Shown here: positions 1-10,200 of the stretch, piece after piece
Layout: each line of letters opens with the position of its first letter
Numbering within the stretch: position 1 is the stretch's first letter
Assembly (NCBI GenBank): GCA_016787705.1
Contig: JAEUTP010000010.1
Span: 310,001-374,000, forward strand
DNA length: 64,000 nt
Origin: Bacteroidia bacterium
GTDB lineage: Bacteria > Bacteroidota > Bacteroidia > B-17B0 > Aurantibacillaceae
Reading direction: 5' to 3'
Notes under the pieces: model-generated
What the model was told of the DNA's origin: nothing
Seen by the model: only the letters and a program-made list of their open reading frames with translations
The model's database searches: none
Program-made: the position numbers and the translations under genes

Positions 1-1
1 A

Positions 2-550
2 AAACCTTTAAAGTCTTATCATCAACATAACGAGCATAAAATTTTAGAAGAGTTAATTTCATCATTAAGTTCAGGAAAAAACATTGCTTTAATTTCTGAT
101 GCAGGCACACCCGGCATTTCAGACCCCGGCTTTTTGTTGATTCGCGAAGCTATTGCCAACAATTTAAGTGTTATTAGTTTGCCTGGTGCCACAGCGTTTG
201 TGCCGGCATTGGTAAATAGCGGCCTGCCATGCAACGAGTTTAGCTTTTACGGTTTTCTTCCGCAAAAAAAAGGAAGGCAAACACGTTTAAAATTATTGGC
301 ACAGGAAGAAAAAACATTTATTGTTTATGAATCGCCTTTTCGTTTATTAAAATTACTTGAAGAATTTAAAACATATTTAGGTGAAGATCGTAAAGCAAGC
401 GTATCGCGTGAGATCACAAAATTATTTGAAGAAACAAAAAGAGGAACTATTACTGAGCTTATAAAATTTTATTCTTCTAAACCTATTAAAGGAGAGATTG
501 TTGTTGTTGTGCAGGGAAATAAAAACTTAGACACAGAAACAGATGAGTAA
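2..550 (+). CDS. rsmI: 16S rRNA (cytidine-1402-2'-O)-methyltransferase RsmI, 5' truncated by window edge
   Basis: RsmI 2'-O-methylates C1402 of 16S rRNA in the decoding centre using S-adenosylmethionine. The frame is open from base 2, so the gene begins upstream of the window; the first ATG inside (134) is internal. The visible part opens with the family-typical SYHQHNE stretch, followed by SDAGTPGISDPG, the SAM-binding signature of the tetrapyrrole-methylase fold. Further on are the FYGFLPQKK and YESPFRL motifs typical of RsmI. About 182 residues are present, roughly the C-terminal two thirds to three quarters of a usual RsmI. Its stop overlaps the start of corA by 8 bases, which suggests co-transcription. 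The family call is secure. Confidence 0.95.
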   Translation, partial: KPLKSYHQHNEHKILEELISSLSSGKNIALISDAGTPGISDPGFLLIREAIANNLSVISLPGATAFVPALVNSGLPCNEFSFYGFLPQKKGRQTRLKLLAQEEKTFIVYESPFRLLKLLEEFKTYLGEDRKASVSREITKLFEETKRGTITELIKFYSSKPIKGEIVVVVQGNKNLDTETDE

Positions 551-1586
551 ACTTCATGACATTGGTGCGCCCCCGGGCACTTTGTTTTACAATGGCGATG
601 AAAAAGATGCCAAAGTAAAAATTACATTAATTGAGTTTAATGAAACTGAATATTTTGAAGACTCTTTTTACGAATTGGATACCTGCATGAACCATGTAAA
701 AGATAACATGGTAAAATGGATTAATGTAGAAGGTGTTCACAATACTGAACTTATTGAAAAAATTGGTAAATGTTATAATATTCACCCTTTAACATTAGAA
801 GATATTGTTCATGTAGACCAACGACCAAAATTTGAAGATTACGACTATTATATTTTATCTATTCTAAAAATGATCATGTATGATGATGGCGTTCATTCAG
901 AACAATTATCGTTAATATTAATGGATAACATGGTTATTTCTTTCCAGGAACCTGAGGGTGGAGATGCATTTGATATTATAAGAACGCGTTTAAGGCAATG
1001 TAAGGGCCGCGTACGCAAGCTAGGAGCAGATTACTTATTTTATGCGTTAATGGATGCCGTTGTGGATTGTTACTTTGACGCGATAGAAAAAATTGGGGAT
1101 AAGGTAGAAAAAATAGAAGAAGAAATAATTCACGAACCGAAAAGAGAATCGTTAATTGAATTATATCGTTTAAAACGCGAGGTAATTTATTTACGCAAAC
1201 AGGTTTGGCCTTTACGTGATATGCTTAGTAACTTATTACGGTCTGAATCAAAATTTTTAAGCGATAGTACACATCTTTTCTTTCGCGATTTACAGGATCA
1301 CAGTACGCGCATTATAGATACAGTTGAAACCTATCGGGATCTTTTAAGCGGTATTATGGATATTTATTTAAGTACCAATGCCAATAAGATGAATGAAGTA
1401 ATGAAAGTGCTAACAATAATTTCCAGCATTTTTATTCCTGTAACTTTTATTGCCGGTGTGTATGGAATGAATTTTGAATTTATGCCCGAGTTAAAATCAC
1501 CTTATGGATATGCTGGTGTTTGGGCAGTGATGATCATCATTATCGTTGTGCAGATAATTTATTTCAGAAAAAAGAAATGGATGTAG
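543..1586 (+). CDS. corA: CorA-family magnesium/cobalt transporter
   Basis: CorA is a pentameric inner-membrane channel for Mg2+ (and Co2+). The 347-residue protein has the expected order: an N-terminal acidic cytoplasmic domain, a long charged helix (about 170-270), then two membrane helices at the C-terminus. The diagnostic YGMNFEFMPE loop (GMN at 308-310) follows the first helix, and the protein ends in a basic tail, RKKKW. The length is normal for the family. The ATG lies 8 bases inside the end of rsmI, so the two are probably translationally coupled. Magnesium transport from CorA and RsmI action on the ribosome are functionally unrelated as far as I know. No regulatory site is visible for this gene itself. 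Confidence 0.95.
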   Translation: MSKLHDIGAPPGTLFYNGDEKDAKVKITLIEFNETEYFEDSFYELDTCMNHVKDNMVKWINVEGVHNTELIEKIGKCYNIHPLTLEDIVHVDQRPKFEDYDYYILSILKMIMYDDGVHSEQLSLILMDNMVISFQEPEGGDAFDIIRTRLRQCKGRVRKLGADYLFYALMDAVVDCYFDAIEKIGDKVEKIEEEIIHEPKRESLIELYRLKREVIYLRKQVWPLRDMLSNLLRSESKFLSDSTHLFFRDLQDHSTRIIDTVETYRDLLSGIMDIYLSTNANKMNEVMKVLTIISSIFIPVTFIAGVYGMNFEFMPELKSPYGYAGVWAVMIIIIVVQIIYFRKKKWM

Positions 1587-1614
1587 AATTTCATTCAAAA
1601 ATTCTACATGTCCA

Positions 1615-1767
1615 TTAAACTAATTCAACAGCGTTTGGATATTTTGATTTCCAGTTTTTTAAACTTTCTTTTGTTCTAACAGTAATAACTGTTCTTGGAT
1701 CAATACGAAGTTTTACTAAGTAAGTACTTCCTTTCACCTCTGCCGCTTTTTTGATCTTTGCTTTCAT
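1615..1767 (-). CDS. small basic hypothetical protein, 50 residues
   Basis: A complete ATG-to-TAA frame of 50 codons begins MKAKIKKAAEVKG, includes the stretch YLVKLRIDPRTVITVRTKE, and ends NAVELV. It is lysine/arginine rich with alternating hydrophobic residues, and it has no signal peptide or membrane segment. I do not recognise the family. It lies beyond the rpmI-rplT terminator, so it needs its own promoter; a weak -7-like TATATTTA sits on the minus strand at 1802-1809. Support for coding is the clean frame and protein-like composition in an otherwise empty 347-base space. A chance ORF is possible. Confidence 0.5.
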   Translation of the reverse strand: MKAKIKKAAEVKGSTYLVKLRIDPRTVITVRTKESLKNWKSKYPNAVELV

Positions 1768-1883
1768 CTTATTGTATTTTTGTGATCTTGGGTTCTTCTA
1801 ATAAATATAACACAAATAACCGTATTTTAGTTCGTTATTAAAGTTAATTTAAGCTAATAGTATCAACATTTCGACCTATAAAC

Positions 1884-1911
1884 AAAAACGCCCCGTATTG
1901 GGGCGTTTTTT
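1884..1911 (-). terminator. intrinsic terminator of rpmI-rplT (bidirectional)
   Basis: A perfect stem of ACGCCCC (1888-1894) with GGGGCGT (1900-1906) and a 5-base loop is flanked by an A-tract and a T-tract. It lies 22 bases past the rplT stop and reads as a rho-independent terminator on the minus strand. The symmetric A/T tracts allow it to act on the plus strand also. Confidence 0.9.
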
Positions 1912-1933
1912 ACTCATATAAAATACGTAGAAA

Positions 1934-2278
1934 TTACTTTACCTGGTTTACTACAGCTTTAAAGGCTTCAGGATGGTTCATTGCAAGATCTGCTAATACT
2001 TTGCGGTTTAATTTTAAACCTTTAGCATTTAATTTACCCATGAACTCAGAATAGCTCATACCTTCTTGCCTAACACCAGCATTAATACGCTGTATCCACA
2101 AACCACGCATAGTACGTTTTTTGTTTTTACGATCGCGATATGCATAAGTTAAACCTTTTTCAAGAGTATTTTTGGCTATTGTCCAAACGTTTGCTCTTGC
2201 ACCCCAATAACCTTTGGTTAAATTAAGGATTTTCTTTCTGCGAGCCCTGCTGGCTACGTGATTTACGCTTCTTGGCAT
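1934..2278 (-). CDS. rplT: 50S ribosomal protein L20
   Basis: L20 binds 23S rRNA early in large-subunit assembly. The 114-residue protein starts [18 protein letters not shown] and keeps the family-typical [10 protein letters not shown] and RINAGVRQ stretches; the length is normal. It follows rpmI after an unusually long 118-base intercistronic space rich in T runs. That space contains a GGTTAA/TTAACC inverted repeat (2344-2349 with 2362-2367), which might be a regulatory or processing structure. L20 is an autogenous regulator in other phyla; whether it acts here is unknown. A strong terminator follows. Confidence 0.98.
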   Translation of the reverse strand: MPRSVNHVASRARRKKILNLTKGYWGARANVWTIAKNTLEKGLTYAYRDRKNKKRTMRGLWIQRINAGVRQEGMSYSEFMGKLNAKGLKLNRKVLADLAMNHPEAFKAVVNQVK

Positions 2279-2396
2279 TTCTTTTTTTGTTTTTTGTTTT
2301 GGTTTTTAGTGCTCATTTAAGAGTCTTTTTGTACTAAAATCCGGGTTAAACACTTTTTTAATTAACCGATCTCGATAATCTTTAAAGAACTTTCGC

Positions 2397-2591
2397 TTAA
2401 ATACTTAACATGAATTTCACGTTGTTTGTATCTGCTGCGCTAACTAGGCCACTTTTAGTTAAACCGCGTTTACGGTCTTTCTCTTTTTTAGTTAAAATGT
2501 GACGTTTGAAAGCATGCTTTCTTTTAATTTTACCGCTTCCAGTAATGCTAAAACGCTTTTTAGCGCTGGAATTAGTTTTCATTTTTGGCAT
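2397..2591 (-). CDS. rpmI: 50S ribosomal protein L35
   Basis: L35 is a small basic component of the large ribosomal subunit. The protein has 64 residues and starts [14 protein letters not shown], with the [13 protein letters not shown] core typical of L35. It is first in a two-gene operon with rplT. In most bacteria infC directly precedes rpmI; here the upstream neighbour is an unrelated exported protein gene, and rpmI has its own well-formed promoter. Confidence 0.98.
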   Translation of the reverse strand: MPKMKTNSSAKKRFSITGSGKIKRKHAFKRHILTKKEKDRKRGLTKSGLVSAADTNNVKFMLSI

Positions 2592-2613
2592 CTTTATCTT
2601 TTTTTAAGGATGG

Positions 2614-2644
2614 CAAAGATAGGTGATTTATTGGTTATGGCAAA
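2614..2644 (-). promoter_or_regulatory. promoter of rpmI-rplT, Bacteroidota type
   Basis: On the minus strand, TTTG (2641-2644) is followed after exactly 19 bases by TATCTTTG (2614-2621). This matches the Bacteroidota -33/-7 consensus TTTG-N19-21-TAnnTTTG. The -7 element ends 22 bases before the rpmI start codon, giving a short leader. Confidence 0.8.
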
Positions 2645-2757
2645 CATTAATCGCTTTATTTTAACAAATTAGCCGTTTTTAAGGGTTTTTAATTGCCTGT
2701 AAAGCTGCACTTTAGCAAAAAAGGTCATTTTAACATCATTCTTGCATAAAAGCTCCA

Positions 2758-4269
2758 TTAATTTATCTGCAAAATATTACTCCCATTACTTTCCATTCCT
2801 TTATTATTTACTGCTTTTAACTGATATAAATTTAATTCATTAGCTGTATAAGAATCCGTTTCAACTGTATCCTTATTTTTTTCGATCGTTGCTATATTTA
2901 TAAATTTACTTCCATCCCATTTATACAACTTGTAAAATTTAATATCCAAATTATCCTGTATTAACCATTTTATATGTACATGATTATCTATTACAACCGC
3001 TTTTAAATATTTTGGTCCAAATACATTTTCAAATGTATTACTGTAAGTATAGGTTAAACTCGCGGCGCTTTCGGTTTCGTTTGTAACTGATTTTACGTAG
3101 TACGAATCGCCATTATGCGGTTTTGGCAGCTTTACATAATTTTGATCTCCCGAAACAATTCCATTAGCTAATGGTAAAAATTTGTCGTCGCCTTCTTTTT
3201 TCACAAAAACACTATACGCATATATTTCTTTTCTTCTTAAGCTATCAATTTTCCATGCCAAATTAAAAACACTATCAGAGGTTTGTATCATTTGAAGATC
3301 TTGGGGTGGCGAAAGAACAATTACTTTTTTTGAAAACGAAACGGTAAGCGTATCAGATGGTTTACTTTTATTAAAGGAATTACTTTCTGCCAACACAAAA
3401 TACTGATAAGTACTTTGATCCGTAAGGCTGCTCGATGTATCCTGCCATTGATAGTCTTTTAATTCAGTAGCAGCAATTTTTGTAGATGCAATAAAAAAAC
3501 TATCTTGTTGTATTGATCGCTTCATAATGTAAAACCCTTTTGTGTTCACATCTATATTTTGCCATGTTAAAACAATTTTATCGTTAGATGGAAGTTGTTT
3601 TAAATTTGAAACCTGTAAAGGGATGATGTCAAAATTTGCCACAAGATTACTTACTGCGGAATAATAAATTTTATTTGTAGCAATGCTAACCATTTTCAAT
3701 CTGTAAAAAAAAGGTTCGTTTGCATCATTAACAATATCAGAAAAAACTGTTTGATTCGACTGCATTGTTGCAATAGTTATAAAATTTTCTGTTTGTGTAC
3801 GACTCCTTTGCAGTTCAATAGTTCTTAACGTAAAATTATTCTCAATCTTCCAATTGATAGATATAGTATTAGTACCTTTTATGTTATCTACATTAAAACT
3901 TGTTGCAACTGGTACTACATCTGGAGCAAAAGCATAAGCCCAAACAGTTTCATTTTGTAAAATTGTATTGTTATAACTTATCTCTAAACGGTATTGATAG
4001 ATCCCGGGATTTCTACGTGTAGCGGTATCCTGGTATTTCCATAAACTATTGTTGGCAATTTTTCTTTTAATCACAAATTTTTCCGCAACTGCATTAGTTT
4101 TATATAGGTGAATATTTACGCTATCTAAATTTTTAAAAGCCGGTAATTTATAGTACACCATTATATCTCCACCATCATACATTGCTCTCGGATTAGAGAG
4201 TTCTGTTTTTGTTTGAGCAAAGCCAGTTATAATAAAAAGGCAAAAGCAAATGCTGAATATAGTTTTCAT
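2758..4269 (-). CDS. exported protein with fibronectin type III-like repeats
   Basis: The 503-residue product begins with a signal peptide (MKTIFSICFCLFIITGFAQ). The rest is built from repeated all-beta modules resembling FN3 domains, at roughly 115-210, 212-310, 315-415 and 415-503. Each contains W-x-I/Q and Y-x-Y/F-type strands such as YQWQDTSSSLTDQSTYQYFV. I see no catalytic motif and no T9SS sorting domain at the C-terminus, so it may be periplasmic or held by partners. It is third in an operon behind the 2030-residue protein (9-base gap). The function is unknown; a binding or scaffolding role is an inference from the modules and context. Confidence 0.75.
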   Translation of the reverse strand: MKTIFSICFCLFIITGFAQTKTELSNPRAMYDGGDIMVYYKLPAFKNLDSVNIHLYKTNAVAEKFVIKRKIANNSLWKYQDTATRRNPGIYQYRLEISYNNTILQNETVWAYAFAPDVVPVATSFNVDNIKGTNTISINWKIENNFTLRTIELQRSRTQTENFITIATMQSNQTVFSDIVNDANEPFFYRLKMVSIATNKIYYSAVSNLVANFDIIPLQVSNLKQLPSNDKIVLTWQNIDVNTKGFYIMKRSIQQDSFFIASTKIAATELKDYQWQDTSSSLTDQSTYQYFVLAESNSFNKSKPSDTLTVSFSKKVIVLSPPQDLQMIQTSDSVFNLAWKIDSLRRKEIYAYSVFVKKEGDDKFLPLANGIVSGDQNYVKLPKPHNGDSYYVKSVTNETESAASLTYTYSNTFENVFGPKYLKAVVIDNHVHIKWLIQDNLDIKFYKLYKWDGSKFINIATIEKNKDTVETDSYTANELNLYQLKAVNNKGMESNGSNILQIN

Positions 4270-4278
4270 TTTTTTATT

Positions 4279-7200
4279 TTAATTTAATGATGGTGTGAAT
4301 TTAAATCCGCTGGCCTGTTTTTCCATTTTTAGCTGAATACCTAACCCTTTAGAGCCTACACAATAAATCAGGTTTCCATTAATAACAAATAGTAAAAATC
4401 CGGTAAGACTATTTGCATACTTCAACTCAATTTGTCCTTCAGCGCTTCCCGCCAAACCAATCTTACAAGCTTCAAAATCATATAAGCAAGATGCGTTTGC
4501 GGTTGCTTTTCCACCAATAACAATAGCTGTTCCGTCGGCAACGTTTAAGGATGTCCGAAGATCGATGCCTGCGGAAAAATCAAAGGTCGGAACAAAAGAT
4601 CCCATTACTGGAATATCGTTTAAGCTTGGTCCAGGTAATTGAGGCAGATCGGTTTTACTCAACGATTTCATTACGTTTACATAAAATCCTTTTACTCCTT
4701 GTTCTAAACCTGGTAGCTGATTATATAGTGTCACATTCAGCAGGTCCTGCCTCATATAATCGGGTAATGAACCACTATAAAAACCTAATGCAATACCACT
4801 TTTAAAACCATCTAAAATTGGAAGAGGTGTAATAGCAGCATTAGAAATTGCGCCGGATAATACAAAGCCTTTGCTGTCAATTTGCATGTTTACTTTACCA
4901 TCAATTATTGTAACAGGACCTAAGGGAATATTAGCAGAACCAAGTGTAAGGGCGCCTTGCAGGATCTTTTTATCAAAATCAAATGTTATTTCAAGATCAC
5001 CAAACGGTGTTTCTATACCATCGATTTTAATTTTTTTATCAGATAATGGGTCGTCAGAAATAGCACCATTTACAACAAAATCAATTTCATCATTACCGGG
5101 TTTTAAAATTTCATTCGCTCCCGTTTTAAATCCTTTTGGTTTAGCGGTAAAACGTACAAGGTTCCATGCATTTGTGGTAACAACGTTTCCACCTTGAGTA
5201 ATCTGCATGCTCCGGGTTCCTTCTTTACCCATTTTAATTTCTTCATTTGGTAAAATGTCCATTTTTGTTTGTTGTGCCGTTTTGGTGATCACACCATTAA
5301 CTACAATACCATCAGCCGGTGAATTCTTATACATCAATACTTTTCCATTTGTAGTAAAATTGTTTTCTGAAAGCGTAAATTTTTCGCCGTTAAATTTCAC
5401 TTTCCCCGGCATCTCAACATCCGTTTGAAGTTTTTCTACCAAAAGTTTAATTCCACCTCCTTCATTATAATATTTAAACCTACCCGTTACATTGTTATTT
5501 GCGCCGGGCATTTCAAGATCTGTATTTCCAATCAACGTAAAATAATCTTTTCCAACTTCAATACCACTAACGGTTTGCGAAATGACGTTAAAATAGCTAT
5601 GTTTTTTAGGATTAACCAATACACTTTTGTGTTCACCATCGCTATAATCGCTCAGCATTTCAATGTCAATTTTATCATTGCTTTTTAAGCCCGGAATGTT
5701 CTTAATATATGCAACACTTTTAATACTTGTATTTGCTATGTTTATGCGATAGTGCGGCCGCTGATCAAATGGTGCAGCGGCATCATACGTGAGGTTAAAT
5801 TTAGACCCTGAATATAAGTTAAGCGGTGTTACATTACCTAGAGATAGTTTTTCGCTGCCGCTTAAAGTATTATTACCAAGATTGAGCGTAGTTGGCATTA
5901 ACAATATTTCGGGCAGTGACACTGTTGGCAAACTGCTTTGTAAGCTTCCGTCAATAATTTTAAAGCCTCCTTTATTTAATTCGTATTTTAATCCTGTTCC
6001 GGTTATTTTCCATTTTTCTAACGGAATAGAAATTTCTCCTACATGATCATTCCACGTAATTGCATTTTGATTAACATTAATAGTACCCGCAGGCAATGTA
6101 TTAATGCCAACAAGCGGAATATTTAATTTTATATCTGTACTTATGGAAAATTTATCTGCATTTACATGCCCGCTTCGCATGGTTGCATTAAAATTATGTA
6201 CTTTAAAATTGCTTACACCATACAATGCAGTTAATGCGTATTTTGCCTTTGGCGCTAGCGCCTGATCAGCCCCTAAAACTTCTACGGCTTCGTTCTTAGC
6301 ATAAACCGCAACATTAGTAGCAAAATTTGTTTTTGGTTTTTCTTCCTGAAATAAAAATTTACCATTGTAATTATAACTGAAATTAAAGGAAGAAAGCTCT
6401 GAAGCTACAAATCCTTTTAAAACGCCATTGCCGTTACCGCCTTTTGTTATTTTTAATAAAGGATATTGGTAAAATTGATCGCTGCCTAAAACCTCGCAGG
6501 AAAATTTATTGAAAGCAATGACTTTAAATGAATTTGTTTGAAGTATAATATTATCATTTTTCGGTTCAAAATAATATTCAGGTGCATCAAATTTTCCAAC
6601 TTTCTTTGTTAAGCCGGGTTTCTTTAAAGTATAAACATCAATATTTTTAAAAGGTAATTTAGCATTAGGTAAAGAAGTTTTAAATGTAGAATTACCAGGT
6701 ATATTTACAAACGCACCGCTTAATTTCAAAGAAAGATCCGCATTCATATCAACCATATTTATCTCAACTGGCAAACCCCATATTTCAGATTTCATATTTA
6801 AGGGTGTTAGATTAAAATCCGCGCTGCCTGCTCCATTTAATCCCTGTACGCTCTGTTTTTGACGCACATAGCCATTATCGCCACTTTTTACAGCATACAC
6901 ATCAACAGGCAATTGTAAGTAAGCGTTAACAAACTGCATATAAACGCCTTTATTTATTGCACCTGATAATTTATACTTACCATTTTTATCGGTATATGTT
7001 TCGTTTTGTATCTCGCCATCATCGTTAACACCACTTATTGAATAAACACGGGCATTTGCAATTGGCTGTTTGGTTTTTTCATCATAAACAGTTCCACTTA
7101 TAGTTTGGCCCTTAATTAATTTAATAGTAATTATAGATGGATTTTTTGCTAAAGGAATAACTTTATAATCATCATACGTTACATAGCCTTCTGCAACAGT

Positions 7201-10200
7201 ACGCACATGAAATTCATTATCCGGACTGGCAATGCCGATAACGTTCGTTAACCCCGAAGAATTAGAAGGGTAACAAGTACTCAAATCCAGGCCAACTGAT
7301 GTGCAGCTTTGTTTAACCGGATTATTATTTTCATCTACAATTTTAAATTGAACACGGTGAAGTTTTTCTTTTACAATAATTTTTCCTGAAAAACCACTGG
7401 CGCCATTATTATTTATAACCGTTAGCTTCCCGCTTGAGATATTCGCAAAAATGCTTTCAGAAAAATAATTATCCACACAAGGTACAATCTCTACCGGCAC
7501 GGCCATACCGCTTGCGCAATGTTGTATACCAAACGAGCCATTGTTAGAAGTTTTTATAAAAGGACCATCCAATACCCTGATGTTGCTTACCACAGGTTCG
7601 CCTTTTTCGTTTACTACCCAACCAATAATATTTCCACCGCCTTCTAAAACCTGCTCAACCTGGGCAGGAAAACGTTCACCATACATTAGTTTTTGTTTAC
7701 TGGCAATCCACTTGTCAGCATAACCTTCTTTTGAAATTTTAATGGAACGGAATGGTCCGGTAACTTTATCGACACCGCCCTCTTTTTGAGAAGTTAAGTT
7801 AAGATCTTTTAAATGCAGATAGCCATTATTATCAGTGCTGTAATTTGTTACTTTTAGCGGAAGCCAGGATTGGGTTGTGGCATATTCATAAACAGTTATG
7901 GTAGCATTAGCAATGCCTTGTGTGTTGTTACCATTCTGGCGCGTGATTGCGCGCAAATAAATTTCAGGGTTTTTAGGCTTTAATTCAAGTTCAACTTTTT
8001 TTGTATAAACTTTTAAAACCGAATTTCGTTTGCTTAATTTATAGGCCGCCTTTATGTTAGGATATGGCAACAATCCATCATTTTCATATAACAATTTTGT
8101 TTCGGTTTTATATACAAAATTTCCTTCAAGTGTTTTTTCAAGAGCCTGCAAATATTTGTTATCAAGTGCATCATTACTGTGTACATTTCGCTGCAATAAA
8201 TTTTTTATAATATATCTGCCCTGCGCATCGGTTTTTCCAAGATCCAACACGTTTGCCTTTTTGCCAAAGATCTCGGCATTCATACTTTTAAAGCTTTCTA
8301 TGTTTGCCTCTTTAGGATAAGAAATATTTTTGGAATAATCATCTGTGACAACACTTAACTGAATAGGATAATTTGCCACAACATTTCCTTTACCCAAAGC
8401 CTGGTCTTGAACCGCTTTGTCCGACTTAACAGTTACTTCAAGGTTATACGAAATTGGAAATACTACCTCTTCCGGAACATTAATTGTTTTATTGTTTTTT
8501 GGAAAGATGATCAGATCAGGATTGCATACTTTTTCTTCCAGCTCTGCAATTGCAATTCTAAGGGCGCCATACGCAGCGCTATAAAGTGTGTTGTTTTCAA
8601 ATTCTCTTAATAAGCCAAACTTCATATCACTTATAAAAGAAATTGAAAAATTTCCGTCTCCGTCTGTAGTTCCGGTACCAACAATAACACCGGCTATTTC
8701 ATTCGGTGCAACTACATTTGAGCCATATTGTTGATTGGATGTGTTTTCTACATCAACACTTTTTAGATCGCTGTATTGTGTTGGGTCTTTTTTAGATGAA
8801 GAAATATGATCGTAAACAAGGTTTATTTTTGTATTTGCCAATGGCTTAGCATCACTGGTTGTAACAAACATATTGTTGCAGATAACATCGGGCAATGGTG
8901 CATCGTTAGGAACTATTTGTGTTAAACTGCCTATCTTAATTGTTTTAATTGCCGGCGGAAAAGCAAAACTTGTATTTGTAGGCTGTTCGTTTTCGGTTTT
9001 ATACCTGTACACTAATTTTCCGGTAACGGTACTTGCAAGAGCATTCTCATCGTTTAAAGGTTCTTGCTTTTTCGCTTCTGAATATTTAAAAATAACTATC
9101 TGGCTTTTGCCAAAATCACTAAATACAATTGGCTGCCCATAAGTATCTGTTCCCTTTGCTGTAACCTGTATTGCATAAAACTTTCCATCCTCTAAATTTA
9201 CGCTACCAAAACTATTGCCTGGTTTTGTAACAATTTGTTTACTCATGGTCTCGCCAATAATATCATACTCCGTTCTATTAAGATCTCTATTAAAAACAAC
9301 GTTTACATTGTTATTTAGATCTTTTTCTGCCGTTGTCTCGTTAGATAATTTTACCACTTTTAAATTATAAGTGATCTTATTTCCGGGAGAGTTTATTGCC
9401 GTCCACTTTATTTGAACATGTGGCGGACTTAGAGAACCTGAAGAATTTAAGCTTGCAGTAAAGCTTGAATTGGCCGCGGGGCTTGTAATTTTTGTTGTTT
9501 CTAAAAATATTGGATTATGGCCAACATATGTAAATGTGCATACTTCACTTTCACCATTATTTTTAAATACAGTTTTGTTTGCTGGGTCAAACACTTTAAT
9601 ACGGTAGGCATATTTTTGACCAACAATTAATTTGGGATCTACCGGTCCATATAAATAAGAAGTTGTTTTTATGATCTTTTCAAAAAACGCAGGAGTAACC
9701 ATGGTGTTAATAGCATCATTTGGATTTTGCGTTGAAAGCACAGGTACAATTTTTAAAAGGTATTGAAAATTGGGTGTAAAGCCAGAGTTGTAGCTCCAGT
9801 TAAATAAAACATTTTGCACGTCGGTTGCTAAAATATCTGTGCCGCAGGAAGGAGATAATGGTAAAGGCGGATCAACGTGTTGAATGATAATTGGCGCGGA
9901 GCAACCGGATGGTGAAGAACCGGATAAAGGCAGATCTGTTGCGAAATCAAAAACCTGCACACATATCACATAATTTCCTTCCGGTAAACCATTGCCAATG
10001 GTAAGTTCTTTTACATTTATACCATTAACGGTCACATTACCTTCTTCAAAATAATTCTGCAAAGTAATGCTGTTTAATACTTTTGGAATTGAGCCCTGTA
10101 TCTGTAAACCTTGTGCAGGCTTGTAATTTGGTTTTGTATAAACCGAAATGCCGTTATCGCCAACAACACTTGCTTTAAAATAAACATCTTTTACATCAGA

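Noticed and set aside
134..136. ATG as the start of the first gene
   Set aside because: The frame continues upstream with the conserved SYHQHNE stretch of RsmI, so this ATG is internal and the gene is cut by the window edge.
4551..9142. Several plus-strand open frames of 60-110 residues opposite the 2030-residue gene
   Set aside because: They lie wholly antisense to a strongly supported long gene, lack recognisable domains, and look like shadows of it.
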